64,000 nt of DNA from Frederiksenia canicola (GCF_011455495.1 NZ_CP015029.1:1488740-1552739); one strand, 5' to 3'; counted from the first letter of the stretch, positions 33,858 to 43,311 are shown. The notes: generated by a model not told the origin, from the letters alone. Numbers and translations: made by a program.

Positions 33858-33884
33858 TATCTATCAAACAATAAGGAGCATTTT

Positions 33885-34175
33885 ATGCAATTTAATAAAA
33901 TTTTAAGCCCTGTTTACTCTGCCGTCACCGCGTTCGCTATGAACCCAGACGGCACTATCTCCGCCACCTACGTTATCGGCACTGGCACGGATAACGACGG
34001 GCAAGTCACTGATTTCACCCCGTTGGTGACCGAATACAAATACCTTGACCAAGAGCAATCACAGCAAATCTTTATGGCCCCGATGAAAAAAGAAGATATC
34101 GGCAAACCATTTCAAGATTTGATGCTAGGTAAGATTTACAGCTACCTGCGCGAAAATAACTTGGTGCAGGCATAA
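33885..34175 (+). CDS. Hypothetical tail-region protein
   Basis: This 96-residue protein starts at ATG 33885 after AAGGAGC. It has no motif I recognise; LDQEQSQQIFMAPMKKEDIG is its most distinctive stretch. It follows the fibre gene and a strong terminator follows it, so it may be a late accessory or fibre-assembly protein. Similar short genes sit after J in prophages of this family. Confidence 0.6.
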   Translation: MQFNKILSPVYSAVTAFAMNPDGTISATYVIGTGTDNDGQVTDFTPLVTEYKYLDQEQSQQIFMAPMKKEDIGKPFQDLMLGKIYSYLRENNLVQA

Positions 34176-34202
34176 TCGCGATTTGTGTGAGTATTTTTAA
34201 CT

Positions 34203-34234
34203 AAGAGCTGATCGTCATCAGCTCTTCTTCCTTT
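34203..34234 (+). terminator. Terminator at the end of the tail module
   Basis: AAGAGCTGAT and ATCAGCTCTT form a 10-bp stem with loop CGTC, followed by CTTCCTTTT. Confidence 0.85.
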
Positions 34235-34291
34235 TGTGGGGAAGAAAGGTTGTAAGAGAAATAGGAAAGTAAGGAGAAGTGTATGATCTAG

Positions 34292-34384
34292 ATGAAATAT
34301 AGCGACAAGGGCGTGCGACCAACACTATCCCTTGTCGGCTCAACGCAATCAGACTGCATTGAACGGCTGCTATACCCCGAATAA
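34292..34384 (+). CDS. Possible 30-codon leader gene upstream of com
   Basis: ATG 34292 opens a 30-codon frame (start MKYSDKGVRPTL). An AAGGAGAA lies 14 bases upstream, nearer to a two-codon frame at 34283. It could be a leader peptide or nothing; the composition is not informative. Confidence 0.25.
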   Translation: MKYSDKGVRPTLSLVGSTQSDCIERLLYPE

Positions 34385-34435
34385 CGCACAGGGCGGTTGC
34401 AGAGTAGCATAAATTTCACTTGTGGGAATAGATCA

Positions 34436-34546
34436 ATGCAACACAAAGAATTTAGATGCCGATGTTGTAACAAATTATTGGCGAAAGGATCAGCAACGCA
34501 TTTAGAAATCAAATGTGTTCGCTGCAAAATTATCAATCATTTCTAA
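34436..34546 (+). CDS. com: Com-like translational activator, zinc finger
   Basis: A 36-residue protein with two CxxC-type pairs (RCRCC near residue 7 and KCVRCKI near residue 26), matching Mu Com and its relatives in Mu-like prophages. In Mu, Com binds the mRNA of the next gene, mom, and opens a hairpin that hides its ribosome-binding site. Here Com is followed by an adenine methylase gene with exactly such a hairpin. The gene is complete. Confidence 0.87.
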   Translation: MQHKEFRCRCCNKLLAKGSATHLEIKCVRCKIINHF

Positions 34547-34566
34547 CGTTTGCGAGTGCCAGAACG

Positions 34567-34589
34567 CCAAGAGCGTCCGAGCGCCTTGG
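34567..34589 (+). promoter_or_regulatory. Hairpin sequestering the methylase ribosome-binding site
   Basis: CCAAG (34567-34571), a bulged A, GCGT, loop CCGA, GCGC and CTTGG (34585-34589) form a stable hairpin. The Shine-Dalgarno TTGGAG (34586-34591) lies in its 3' arm, eight bases before ATG 34599. This is the expected target for Com-dependent activation. Confidence 0.75.
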
Positions 34590-34598
34590 AGTAAAACT

Positions 34599-35441
34599 AT
34601 GGCACGCAAACTTTTTAAACAAGCGCCGCTTCCGTTTATTGGGCAGAAGCGGATGTTTCTCACCCATTTCACTCAACTTTTAGCAGAGCATATCGACAAT
34701 GATGGCGAGGGCTGGACCATTGTCGATGTATTTGGCGGAAGCGGCTTATTATCGCATACCGCCAAGCAGCTAAAGCCGAAAGCGCGAGTGATCTACAATG
34801 ATTTCGACCGCTACGCCGAACGTCTAGCTCATATTCCAGAGATCAACCTACTACGGCAGCAAATTGCCGCTGTATTGGCGGATTGCCCAAAAGGTAAGCG
34901 ATTGAATCCAACCCAAAAATCACAGATTATCGACATTATTGAAGCCTTTGACGGCTACAAAGATCCCCATATTCTTTGCTCGTGGTTGCTATTCAGCGGA
35001 CAACAAATTCGAACCTTTGATGAACTCTACAAAAAGGATTTTTGGCATTGCCTACGCCAAAGTGATTATCCCTTGGCGGACGGCTATTTGGATGGTATTG
35101 AAGTGGTTTATCAATCTTTCGATGAATTGATCCCTAAGTTTCAATATCATGAAAATGTACTGTTGGTGCTGGATCCTCCATATCTTTGTACGCACCAAGC
35201 AAGCTACAAGCAGGAAGGCTATTTTGACCTAATCAATTTTCTCAAATTGATCGATCTTACCAAACCACCTTATCTCTTTTTCAGTTCAACTAAAAGTGAA
35301 TTTGTACGGTTTATTGATTACTTAGTCCAAAACCGAAAAGAGAATTGGCAAACCTTCGACGGCTACAAGCGGATCACGCTCAATGCGTCCACCAGCTATA
35401 CAGGAAAATACGAAGACAATTTGGTGTATAAGTTTGAGTAA
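34599..35441 (+). CDS. DNA adenine methylase, D12 class, Com-controlled
   Basis: From ATG 34599 the protein has 280 residues; the longer frame from 34515 would overlap com. It has PFIGQKRMF (variant of the PxxGxK motif) near residue 12, VDVFGGSGLLSHTAK as AdoMet-binding motif I, and the catalytic DPPYLC near residue 190. It should methylate adenine N6. In Mu the corresponding locus encodes the Mom modification; in Mu-like Haemophilus prophages a methylase follows com. Expression outside the lytic cycle could be harmful, hence the translational lock. Confidence 0.88.
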   Translation: MARKLFKQAPLPFIGQKRMFLTHFTQLLAEHIDNDGEGWTIVDVFGGSGLLSHTAKQLKPKARVIYNDFDRYAERLAHIPEINLLRQQIAAVLADCPKGKRLNPTQKSQIIDIIEAFDGYKDPHILCSWLLFSGQQIRTFDELYKKDFWHCLRQSDYPLADGYLDGIEVVYQSFDELIPKFQYHENVLLVLDPPYLCTHQASYKQEGYFDLINFLKLIDLTKPPYLFFSSTKSEFVRFIDYLVQNRKENWQTFDGYKRITLNASTSYTGKYEDNLVYKFE

Positions 35442-35640
35442 AACTGTTCCGAATTAGCTTGAGTTTTAGGGATTTTACAGGCTATAATTTAATCAAACTT
35501 TACCCTGTCACGATCCTGATTTCCCTCAAAATCTGTTCCGAAATAAATCATAACTTCTTGATATTTTTAGCCCTAAAACCGCAAAAAAGCCAATTTTTTC
35601 GGAACGGATTTATAGCCTCAAGCCTTTTCGTTACTAGATT
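35442..35640. repeat. Shuffled repeat cluster at the prophage-cdt junction
   Basis: Short words recur here. GTTCCGAA appears at 35445 and 35533 and inverted at about 35600. GCTTGAG, TTTTAGGG and GGCTATAA occur once at 35456-35487 and each again, inverted, at 35565-35622. The stretch up to 35692 has no gene. It may contain the right attachment site or phage-end regulatory DNA, or be a decayed element. Confidence 0.4.
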
Positions 35641-35692
35641 ATTTCTATTTTTGCAAAATTTTCCCCAAAACTGACCGCTTGATCCTTGTATT

Positions 35693-35718
35693 AGCCGAAC
35701 GAATGTTCGGCTTTTTTA
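35693..35718 (+). terminator. Terminator upstream of cdtA
   Basis: AGCCGAAC and GTTCGGCT form an 8-bp stem with loop GAAT, followed by T6. It separates the prophage end from the toxin operon. Confidence 0.85.
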
Positions 35719-35780
35719 TATTTTTCTGTAATAAAGCCTATTTTTATTATGGCTACTGATCGGATCTGTATCATTCTCGC

Positions 35781-35809
35781 TTGAACTTCATCTAAAAAAT
35801 CTATTTAAT
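35781..35809 (+). promoter_or_regulatory. Promoter of the cdtABC operon
   Basis: TTGAAC (35781-35786), 17-bp spacer, TTTAAT (35804-35809), 35 bp upstream of cdtA with no terminator between. Confidence 0.65.
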
Positions 35810-35844
35810 TCGTCCCCCAAAATTTTGACCTAGAAGGAGTTCGT

Positions 35845-36546
35845 ATGAAACGTATTTTACGCTACGCGACATTGAGCCTTGCTATGTTAAGCATTGTGAG
35901 TTGTTCAAGTAGCCCCGGTGATTGTCAGGTAGATGATCAAACTTTATTTCAACAAACACTCAATCCCACCCCGCCGACCATGGAAGAATTAAAAAGAGCA
36001 GTATCATTACCTAAGCCGCAAACCTTAGCTCAGTTAGCGGGAAGCCATGACAGTAATAACCAACTACCTCGTCCAACCCCATCCCTCGCCTCTAATTTTA
36101 TGACTATTATGGGACAAAACGGTACCGTTATTACGGTATGGGCATTAACAAAACGTAACTGGTTATGGGGCTATGCACCAATTAATTCACAACATTTCGG
36201 CAATATTCGCAATTGGCGGATAGAGCGTAGTTTCCGTCGTGAACATTTTCGTTTCTTAAATCAGGCTCTCGGTACTTGTATGCAGGCTTATGGCAATGGA
36301 ATTATTCATGATGGCTGTGATCCTAAGAATTTAGATCAAGACTTTGAATTGATGCCAACTGATAGGGGGGCAGTCTTTATCAAAAGCGTTTCACAACAAC
36401 GTTGTATTACCTATAACCCGGTCAGTACAACGAACTACTCAACATTATGGCTTTCAGAATGTGATGATAAGCACATTACCCCATTGAAGGATCAAACTTT
36501 CTATCTTGCTCCGCCATTATTATCTGCTGAACCCCTTGTTCAATAG
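35845..36546 (+). CDS. cdtA: Cytolethal distending toxin subunit A
   Basis: This 233-residue protein has a lipoprotein signal (LSLAMLSIVSCSS, Cys at 20). A Pro-rich flexible segment is followed by a ricin-B-type lectin domain with NRNWLWGYAPINSQHFG-like core residues, GTCMQAYGNGIIHDGCD and RCITYNPVSTTNYSTLWLSECD. CdtA and CdtC bind host-cell surface glycans and cholesterol-rich membranes and carry CdtB. AAGGAG precedes the ATG. The gene is complete and heads a tight operon with an 8-bp gap to cdtB. Confidence 0.95.
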   Translation: MKRILRYATLSLAMLSIVSCSSSPGDCQVDDQTLFQQTLNPTPPTMEELKRAVSLPKPQTLAQLAGSHDSNNQLPRPTPSLASNFMTIMGQNGTVITVWALTKRNWLWGYAPINSQHFGNIRNWRIERSFRREHFRFLNQALGTCMQAYGNGIIHDGCDPKNLDQDFELMPTDRGAVFIKSVSQQRCITYNPVSTTNYSTLWLSECDDKHITPLKDQTFYLAPPLLSAEPLVQ

Positions 36547-36554
36547 GAGAAAAT

Positions 36555-37394
36555 ATGCGTCATTTACTCATTATATTATTACTATTTTTTAGCTCATTTT
36601 CTTTTGCTACATTAGATCAATACACGGTTGCAACTTGGAATTTGCAGGGATCATCGGCATCAAATGAAAGTAAGTGGAATATCAATGTCAGGCAGCTTAT
36701 TACAGGCCAACAATCGGCAGGTATTTTAATGGTGCAAGAAGCAGGATCTTTACCGGTAACAGCAAGAAGAACGCAACGAGTGATTCAGCCCGTAGGGGTT
36801 GGTATTCCTATTGAAGAGTACTTGTGGAATTTAGGGACTAACCGACGACCTGATTTTGTGTATATTTATTATTCAAGGCTTGATGTAGGAGCAAATCGTG
36901 TCAATTTAGCGATTGTCTCTCGAGCAAGAGCCGATGAAGTTTATGTGATTGATTCGGGTGTACCAGTATTACAAGCACGTCCTGCAGTTGGGATTCGTAT
37001 TGGCAATGATGCATTCTTCAGTGTACATGCATTGTCTTCTGGTGGTACGGATGCCCCAAGATTAGTACAAGGTGTTTTTAACTTTTTTAACGATCGCGAA
37101 CATCCTGAACGTAGAAATATTAGTTGGATGTTAGTTGGGGATTTTAACCGCTCGCCCGTGAGCTTACAAAATGCGCTCAGAGGTGAGCCAGGAGTCGATA
37201 ATAGTACACTAATTGTGGCACCAACAGAACCAACACATCGTTCAGGTAGCATTTTAGACTATGCAGTGATTCATAATGCGGATCAGGCACCACAACATCA
37301 AACGACCAATGTGAGTGCGAGTATTATGTTTAATCAGATGCGTTCCCAAATTGCCTCAGATCACTTTCCGGTTAGCTTTGTAAAAGATCGTTAG
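36555..37394 (+). CDS. cdtB: Cytolethal distending toxin subunit B, DNase I-like
   Basis: This 279-residue protein has a signal peptide ending near residue 19 and the DNase I/inositol phosphatase fold. Active-site residues are all visible: Glu62 in QEAG, His158 in SVHALSSGG, Asp196 and Asn198 in GDFN, and Asp269-His270 in SDHFPV. CdtB enters the host nucleus, damages DNA and arrests cells in G2; it also has PIP3 phosphatase activity in some species. Nothing suggests inactivation. It is flanked by cdtA and cdtC with short gaps and good ribosome-binding sites. Confidence 0.97.
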   Translation: MRHLLIILLLFFSSFSFATLDQYTVATWNLQGSSASNESKWNINVRQLITGQQSAGILMVQEAGSLPVTARRTQRVIQPVGVGIPIEEYLWNLGTNRRPDFVYIYYSRLDVGANRVNLAIVSRARADEVYVIDSGVPVLQARPAVGIRIGNDAFFSVHALSSGGTDAPRLVQGVFNFFNDREHPERRNISWMLVGDFNRSPVSLQNALRGEPGVDNSTLIVAPTEPTHRSGSILDYAVIHNADQAPQHQTTNVSASIMFNQMRSQIASDHFPVSFVKDR

Positions 37395-37402
37395 GAGAAA
37401 AA

Positions 37403-37927
37403 ATGAAAACATGGATAAAAATAATTGGAATATTCACCACAATATTTAGCTTACAGGGATTTTCGGTACCATTAGGCCCCGATCCGACAAGTTATCCGGA
37501 TGTAAAAGTAACTCCACCACCAGTGCTAACGTTACGGAGTTTATTGACAGGTGCACCACTAGAGAACCAACAATATGGAGAACATTCAGAGAAAAATCTA
37601 CATTGGGAACTCATTGATATTACCGTGAGTAATATGAATGTAGTTCAATTTAGAGTCCCAAATACGCAAAAATGTTTTACTGGAGGATTGGTACAAGATT
37701 GTGAGGATACCGCATTAACTGCTTTTGTTCTGGTTCCAACGGATACTGGGGCATTCATTATTCAGCAAGCCTTCTCTGGAGGTGCATGCCTTGCTAGCCG
37801 AGGTTTTGGCGATTTACGGTTTGAACAGTGTTTACGTGGGCAAATTAAGTCTCAAGATTTACCATTTTTATGGGCACTTATGCCGCCATTTGGAGATGGA
37901 AAATTACTTAAAATGCCTTCGAAATAG
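37403..37927 (+). CDS. cdtC: Cytolethal distending toxin subunit C
   Basis: This 174-residue protein has a signal peptide (IIGIFTTIFSLQGFSVP) and one ricin-B-type lectin fold (LRSLLTGAPLENQ, NTQKCFTGGLVQDCED, CLASRGFGDLRFEQC). It partners CdtA in binding host cells and delivering CdtB. AGGAGAAA precedes the ATG, 8 bp after the cdtB stop. The operon ends with an uptake sequence and a shared terminator before asnS. Confidence 0.95.
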   Translation: MKTWIKIIGIFTTIFSLQGFSVPLGPDPTSYPDVKVTPPPVLTLRSLLTGAPLENQQYGEHSEKNLHWELIDITVSNMNVVQFRVPNTQKCFTGGLVQDCEDTALTAFVLVPTDTGAFIIQQAFSGGACLASRGFGDLRFEQCLRGQIKSQDLPFLWALMPPFGDGKLLKMPSK

Positions 37928-37929
37928 GG

Positions 37930-37939
37930 ACAAGCGGTC
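37930..37939 (+). repeat. DNA uptake sequence (Actinobacillus type)
   Basis: ACAAGCGGTC three bases after the cdtC stop codon. Confidence 0.9.
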
Positions 37940-38022
37940 ACTTTAGACAAATATTTTGCGAATGTAGTGAAGGTGTTATGCAATCTCAGATTGAGAAAGG
38001 AAAATATTTTACATAATGAAAA

Positions 38023-38040
38023 AAGGGCGTTTCCGCCCTT
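38023..38040. terminator. Bidirectional terminator between cdtC and asnS
   Basis: AAGGGCG and CGCCCTT with loop TTTC, flanked by A-rich and T-rich DNA on both sides, serve the convergent cdt and asnS transcripts. Confidence 0.85.
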
Positions 38041-38046
38041 ATTTTA

Positions 38047-39450
38047 TTAGAAGTTTGCATTACGTGGTGCACGAGGGAATGGGATCACTTCACGAATATT
38101 TTGCAATCCAGTGACATACACGATCAAACGCTCGAAGCCCAAACCAAAACCTGCGTGCGGCACGGTGCCGTATTTACGCAAATCGCGATACCACCAGTAA
38201 TCTTCAGGGTTTAAACCCATTTCTACCATGCGTTTATCTAACACGTCTAAACGCTCTTCACGTTGTGATCCGCCGATGATTTCACCGATTCCTGGGGCAA
38301 GAACATCCATTGCTGCCACAGTTTTACCATCATCATTTAAACGCATGTAGAACGCTTTGATGTCTTTCGGATAGTTTTTCACCACCACTGGCGATTTGAA
38401 ATGTTCTTCCGCTAAGTAACGCTCATGCTCAGACGATAAGTCGATCCCCCATTCCACAGGGAATTCAAACGCTTTTCCTGATTTCAACAAGACGTCAATC
38501 GCATCGGTATAGTCGATTTGAGCGAATGGTGAATTGATGAAATGTTCTAAACGACTGATCACATTGCTGTCGACGTGTTTGGCGAAGAATGCCATGTCGT
38601 CTTTACGTTCTTCAAGCACCGCACGGAACACATATTTGAGCATATCTTCAGCAAGTTTGGCATTGTCAGCTAAGTCAGCAAAGGCAATTTCAGGCTCAAC
38701 CATCCAGAACTCAGCTAAGTGGCGAGTCGTGTTGGAGTTTTCCGCACGGAAAGTTGGACCGAAAGTATAGATTTTGCTCAATGCACAGGCGTAAGTTTCG
38801 CCGTTCAACTGACCAGAAACGGTTAAGAATGCTTCTTTACCGAAGAAATCTTGGCTGAAATCGACTTTGCCGTTTTCGCCACGTGGTAAATTTTCTAAAT
38901 CTAACGTTGAAACACGGAACATTTCACCCGCACCTTCAGTATCAGAAGCCGTGATAAGCGGAGTAGCAACCCAGTAGAAACCCTGTTCGTGGAAGAAGCG
39001 GTGAATCGCTTGAGCCAAGCAGTGACGTACACGAGCTACTGCACCGATTAAGTTTGTGCGTGGACGAAGGTGAGCCACTTCACGCAAATATTCGATAGAG
39101 TGGCGTTTTGCCGCCATTGGATACGTATCAGGATCTTCCACCCAGCCGACCACTTCAACGTGGCTTGCTTGTAATTCAACGGATTGTCCTTCTGCTGGCG
39201 ATTCGACGATTTTACCTGTCACCACCACTGAGCAACCTGCGGTTAAACGCAACACGTCATCTTGATAATTTGGCAAATCGTTATTGATGATCGCTTGAAT
39301 TGGGTCGAAACAAGAACCGTCATAAACGGCTAAAAATGATAAACCAGCTTTGGAATCGCGGCGGGTACGAACCCAACCACGCACGGAAACGTCACTACCC
39401 ACGGCAACTTTGCCGCTGAGAATTTCCGAAATTGTAGGGAATTGAGACAT
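38047..39450 (-). CDS. asnS: Asparaginyl-tRNA synthetase
   Basis: This 467-residue class II synthetase has an N-terminal OB-fold anticodon-binding domain ([20 protein letters not shown]) and the catalytic core. Motif 2 is [20 protein letters not shown] and motif 3 is [15 protein letters not shown] near the C-terminus. It charges tRNA-Asn with asparagine in the cytoplasm. Length is normal. It stands alone on the minus strand and ends opposite the cdt operon, which marks the return to housekeeping chromosome. Confidence 0.98.
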   Translation of the reverse strand: MSQFPTISEILSGKVAVGSDVSVRGWVRTRRDSKAGLSFLAVYDGSCFDPIQAIINNDLPNYQDDVLRLTAGCSVVVTGKIVESPAEGQSVELQASHVEVVGWVEDPDTYPMAAKRHSIEYLREVAHLRPRTNLIGAVARVRHCLAQAIHRFFHEQGFYWVATPLITASDTEGAGEMFRVSTLDLENLPRGENGKVDFSQDFFGKEAFLTVSGQLNGETYACALSKIYTFGPTFRAENSNTTRHLAEFWMVEPEIAFADLADNAKLAEDMLKYVFRAVLEERKDDMAFFAKHVDSNVISRLEHFINSPFAQIDYTDAIDVLLKSGKAFEFPVEWGIDLSSEHERYLAEEHFKSPVVVKNYPKDIKAFYMRLNDDGKTVAAMDVLAPGIGEIIGGSQREERLDVLDKRMVEMGLNPEDYWWYRDLRKYGTVPHAGFGLGFERLIVYVTGLQNIREVIPFPRAPRNANF

Positions 39451-39552
39451 AGTTTTTCCTTTGAAACTGTAAAAAATTCGGTCGTTTTCAATGTATCACG
39501 CAAATTGAAAAGGCTAAGAATTATAAGGAAAATTCGGGGGGAATGCTAGGAA

Positions 39553-39598
39553 ACAAGCGGTCAGTTTCGCAAAAAGTTTTGCAAATCTAACCGCTTGT
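39553..39598. terminator. Inverted uptake-sequence pair between aspC and asnS
   Basis: ACAAGCGGTC at 39553 and AACCGCTTGT at 39589, with GC-rich inner words GCAAA/TTTGC, form a long dyad just after the aspC stop. It can act as aspC terminator on the minus strand. Confidence 0.6.
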
Positions 39599-39607
39599 GA
39601 TCAGAAA

Positions 39608-40804
39608 TTAAAGCACTTTGACGATCGATTCGCACAAGCGGTCGATGTTGTCATCGGTGATACCTGCCACGTTGATACGGCCTGAACGTACGGCGTAAAT
39701 CGCAAATTCATCTTTTAAGCGATCTACTTGTTCAGGGCTTAAACCGCTGAACGAGAACATGCCGTTTTGGGTGATAATGAAATCAAAGTCTTGTGTTGCC
39801 CCTTTCTCTTTGAGCAGTTGCACGAACTTAGCACGCATTGCTTTGATACGGTTACGCATTTCTGCAAGTTCAGCAATCCAGTCGGCTTTTAATGTTGCAT
39901 CAGATAAGACTAATGCCACTGCACTTGCCCCGTGTGAAGATGGGTTAGAGTAGAGTACGCGAATGATAGATTTCACTTGGCTGAAGGCGTTGTTTGCAAC
40001 TTCAGCATTGTCTGCGACCAACGTGAATGCACCCACACGCTCATTATATAAACCGAAGTTTTTGGAGAATGAGCTGGCGACCAATACCTCGCGATTGTTC
40101 TTCACGAAGGCGCGCAAGCCAAACGCATCTTCTTCTAAGCCATTCGCAAAGCCTTGGTAAGCAAAGTCGAATAAGGGTAACCAGCCTTTTTCAGCAGACA
40201 TATTCGCAAGGGTTTGCCACTGTTCTGGCGTTGGGTCAATACCGGTTGGATTATGACAGCAACCATGGAGTAAGACCACATCGCCAGCTTCTGCTTGGCT
40301 GAGATCGGCGAGTAAATTATCCCAATCTAATGCTTTGGTTTCTTTGTTGTAGTAACGGTATTCTTTGATGTTGATGCCAACTGCGTTGAAAATGGCATTA
40401 TGGTTTGGCCAAGTTGGGGTTGAAATCCACACATTTTTTGCATTAGTTTGGCGTTTGATAAATTCTGCCGCAATGCGTAATGCACCTGTTCCACCAAGGC
40501 TTTGTGCGGTTTTGGCACGACCTGATGTAATCACTTCTGCATTTTCGCCAAATAATAGGGCTTGAGTTTGTTGGTTGAAATTGGCGATGCCGTCGATGGT
40601 GAGATAATTTTTGGTATTTTCGTTGGCAAGCAAGCGAGTTTCCGCTTCTTTGACTGCTTTGACAATGGGGGTTTGTCCGTTTTCGTCTTTATATACGCCG
40701 ATACCTAAGTTGATTTTTTCGGCACGAGAATCTGCTTTGAATGCTTCCCCTAAACCTAAAATAGGGTCAGCAGGAGCTGCTTGAATGTGGTTAAACATAG
40801 CCAT
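39608..40804 (-). CDS. aspC: Aspartate aminotransferase (class I)
   Basis: This 398-residue PLP enzyme has the aspartate/aromatic aminotransferase signatures: [32 protein letters not shown], and [17 protein letters not shown] with the PLP-binding lysine. It interconverts aspartate and oxaloacetate with glutamate and 2-oxoglutarate. An alternative start two codons downstream (MFNHIQ) is possible. It is divergent from accD across a 209-bp promoter region. Confidence 0.95.
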   Translation of the reverse strand: MAMFNHIQAAPADPILGLGEAFKADSRAEKINLGIGVYKDENGQTPIVKAVKEAETRLLANENTKNYLTIDGIANFNQQTQALLFGENAEVITSGRAKTAQSLGGTGALRIAAEFIKRQTNAKNVWISTPTWPNHNAIFNAVGINIKEYRYYNKETKALDWDNLLADLSQAEAGDVVLLHGCCHNPTGIDPTPEQWQTLANMSAEKGWLPLFDFAYQGFANGLEEDAFGLRAFVKNNREVLVASSFSKNFGLYNERVGAFTLVADNAEVANNAFSQVKSIIRVLYSNPSSHGASAVALVLSDATLKADWIAELAEMRNRIKAMRAKFVQLLKEKGATQDFDFIITQNGMFSFSGLSPEQVDRLKDEFAIYAVRSGRINVAGITDDNIDRLCESIVKVL

Positions 40805-41013
40805 TGATTTTTCCTCTGAAATGATGTTTGCAAAACGGGAGATTTATACGGTGAAATGAGATTTTTAGCAAGTGCAATCGGTCATTTTTGGTAAAAATTT
40901 TGCAAATTTGCTAGCTATTTCACAGAAATCCAGGTCAAACCTTTTTATATAGTAATTTTCAATCATTTATGGTCTAATACGCACAATTTTCTCAACACAA
41001 AAGTAGGTGAAAA

Positions 41014-41925
41014 ATGAGTTGGATTGAAAAAATTTTAGGAAGAACCTCATCATCAAATGGTACAAAATCAAAAATTCCAGAAGGGGTTTGGACAAAATGT
41101 ACGAGTTGCGAGCAAGTGTTGTATAGCGAAGAGCTTAAACGCAATATGCAAGTTTGCCCGAAATGTGATCACCATATGCGAATCGATGCTCGCACCCGTT
41201 TATTAGAGTTACTTGATACCGATTCTGCCGAAGAACTTGCTGCAGAACTTGAGCCGCAAGATGTTTTAAAATTCAAAGATTTAAAAAAATATAAAGATCG
41301 TTTAACTGCGGCACAAAAACAGACTGGCGAGAAAGATTCATTTATCGTGATGTACGGCAAATTGTACGACATGCCTGTGGTAGTTGCGTCGTTCAACTTC
41401 GAATTTATGGGTGGCTCGATGGGGTCAGTTGTCGGGGCGAAATTTGTGAAAGCCGCAGAACGTGCCTTAGCTGACAAAATTCCATTTATCTGTTTCTCTG
41501 CATCGGGCGGAGCAAGAATGCAAGAAGCGTTGTTCTCGTTAATGCAAATGGCAAAAACCAGTGCGATTTTAGCCAAAATGAAAGAGCAGGGTGTGCCGTT
41601 TATTTCGGTGTTAACCGACCCAACTTTAGGCGGAGTGTCAGCGAGTTTGGCGATGTTAGGCGACATCAACATTGCGGAACCAAAAGCATTAATCGGCTTT
41701 GCAGGCCCACGTGTTATCGAGCAAACCGTGCGTGAGAAATTGCCAGAAGGCTTCCAACGTAGTGAGTTTTTACTTGAAAAAGGGGCGATTGATATGATCG
41801 TACATCGCAAGCAGATGCGTGATACCCTTTCTCGCTTGGTGGCAAAACTCACCAACCAACCGACGCCATTTAAAACGGGCGAATTGATTGAAACAGAAGC
41901 AGAGGCGGAAGTTGTAAACGAATAA
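41014..41925 (+). CDS. accD: Acetyl-CoA carboxylase carboxyltransferase beta subunit
   Basis: This 303-residue protein has the N-terminal zinc ribbon (CTSCEQ...CPKCDHH) typical of AccD, and the carboxyltransferase core ([40 protein letters not shown]). With AccA it transfers CO2 from biotin to acetyl-CoA, the first step of fatty acid synthesis. The stop overlaps the folC ATG by one base, the usual accD-folC operon. Confidence 0.98.
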   Translation: MSWIEKILGRTSSSNGTKSKIPEGVWTKCTSCEQVLYSEELKRNMQVCPKCDHHMRIDARTRLLELLDTDSAEELAAELEPQDVLKFKDLKKYKDRLTAAQKQTGEKDSFIVMYGKLYDMPVVVASFNFEFMGGSMGSVVGAKFVKAAERALADKIPFICFSASGGARMQEALFSLMQMAKTSAILAKMKEQGVPFISVLTDPTLGGVSASLAMLGDINIAEPKALIGFAGPRVIEQTVREKLPEGFQRSEFLLEKGAIDMIVHRKQMRDTLSRLVAKLTNQPTPFKTGELIETEAEAEVVNE

Positions 41926-43235
41926 TGACTGATTTAATCATCCCAAAAGCCACGGATTCTTTGGAAACGTGGCTTTCCTATTTGGAAAAATCCCATTTCA
42001 AACCGATTGATATGGGCTTAGACCGCATTCGAGCTGTCGCAGAAACGCTCAATTTACTTAACCCCGCCCCTTATGTAATCACTGTGGCTGGCACCAACGG
42101 CAAAGGCTCGACCTGCAAACTGCTGGAAACGGTGTTGCTGGGAAAAGGCTTGAAAGTGGGCGTCTATTCCTCGCCGCATCTGATTCACTATAACGAACGT
42201 GTGCGTGTGCAAGGCAAAATGGTCAGTGATACAGATCTCATTCAAACCTTTGATTTCATTGAGCAACATAAATCACAGTCACTGACTTATTTTGAATTTG
42301 GTACTTTGGCAGCATTAGATATTTTCCGTCGCCAACAAGTTGATGTCGCCATTTTAGAAGTCGGTTTAGGTGGGCGGTTAGATGCGACCAATATCGTTGA
42401 TCCTAATTTGGCGGTGATTACCTCAATTGATATTGATCATGTTGAATTTTTAGGTGATAACCGTGAGGTGATCGGGCGAGAGAAAGCGGGCATTTTCCGA
42501 GCAAATATCCCCGTGGTGATTGGCGAGCCTGATTGCCCGCAGAGCATATTAGATTATGCTGAAGAGCTGAATTGTCAGGTTTATCGACGTGATGTGGATT
42601 GGCAATTTTCGCTCAAAAACGACTGCTTGTTATGGCAAACCCAAACCGAAAATCTCGAATTTCCGCTGCCAAAAATCCCTGTACCGAATGCCGCAACAGC
42701 GATTGCAGTGTTAAAAATCTTGCCATTTGAGATTAGCGATGAACTGATTTCTCAAGGCATTGCAGATGCACAAATGACGGGGCGTTTTCAGCAACTCACC
42801 GAATCCGATTTGCAAAACGTTGCGGGAAACCGACCGCTTGCATCTGTGATTGTCGATGTCGGACACAACCCGCACGCCGCACGTTATCTTGCCGAGCGTT
42901 TGCAGGCAATGAAATCACCTTCGCAAAAAATATATGCGGTGTTTAGTGTGTTGGTCGATAAAGATCTCTCCGGCATCGTGGAACCTTTGGCAGAGGTAAT
43001 TGATGAATGGCATTGTGCAGGGCTGCACGGTTTTCGTGGGCAATCGGCAGAGCAAGTCTCTGCGAAATTGTTGCAGGTTTTACCAACCGCAAACGCTCAA
43101 ACCTATGAAGATGTGCCTGCTGCAAGCCAAAATGTATTCCAACTTGCCACAGTGCAAGATTTGATTATTGTGTTTGGTTCTTTCCATACTGTTGCGGATT
43201 TTATGCTGTTTTTGCAAAAAAACGGAGAAAAGTGA
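41925..43235 (+). CDS. folC: Bifunctional folylpolyglutamate/dihydrofolate synthase
   Basis: This 436-residue Mur-ligase-family enzyme shows the P-loop VAGTNGKGSTCKLLE near residue 50, a SPHLIHYNERV segment and a DIDHVEFLGDNREVIGREKAG metal/ATP site. It makes dihydrofolate from dihydropteroate and adds glutamates to folates. It is coupled to accD. An uptake sequence overlaps its stop codon (43234-43243). Confidence 0.97.
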   Translation: MTDLIIPKATDSLETWLSYLEKSHFKPIDMGLDRIRAVAETLNLLNPAPYVITVAGTNGKGSTCKLLETVLLGKGLKVGVYSSPHLIHYNERVRVQGKMVSDTDLIQTFDFIEQHKSQSLTYFEFGTLAALDIFRRQQVDVAILEVGLGGRLDATNIVDPNLAVITSIDIDHVEFLGDNREVIGREKAGIFRANIPVVIGEPDCPQSILDYAEELNCQVYRRDVDWQFSLKNDCLLWQTQTENLEFPLPKIPVPNAATAIAVLKILPFEISDELISQGIADAQMTGRFQQLTESDLQNVAGNRPLASVIVDVGHNPHAARYLAERLQAMKSPSQKIYAVFSVLVDKDLSGIVEPLAEVIDEWHCAGLHGFRGQSAEQVSAKLLQVLPTANAQTYEDVPAASQNVFQLATVQDLIIVFGSFHTVADFMLFLQKNGEK

Positions 43236-43243
43236 CCGCTTGT
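43234..43243 (-). repeat. DNA uptake sequence
   Basis: GACCGCTTGT on the plus strand, overlapping the folC stop codon. Confidence 0.9.
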
Positions 43244-43267
43244 TAAGAACATATATGCTTGAAACGA

Positions 43268-43297
43268 AAAAGCCAGTTTGTTTCCAAACTGGCTTTT
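43268..43297. terminator. Bidirectional terminator between folC and the sialidase gene
   Basis: AAAAGCCAGTTTG and CAAACTGGCTTTT form a perfect 13-bp stem with loop TTTC, serving the convergent folC and sialidase transcripts. Confidence 0.92.
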
Positions 43298-43311
43298 GTA
43301 TTTACATAAGA

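Noticed and set aside
41169-41855. Long minus-strand open frame opposite accD
   Set aside because: It lies wholly within accD, whose product is unmistakable, and has no family resemblance.
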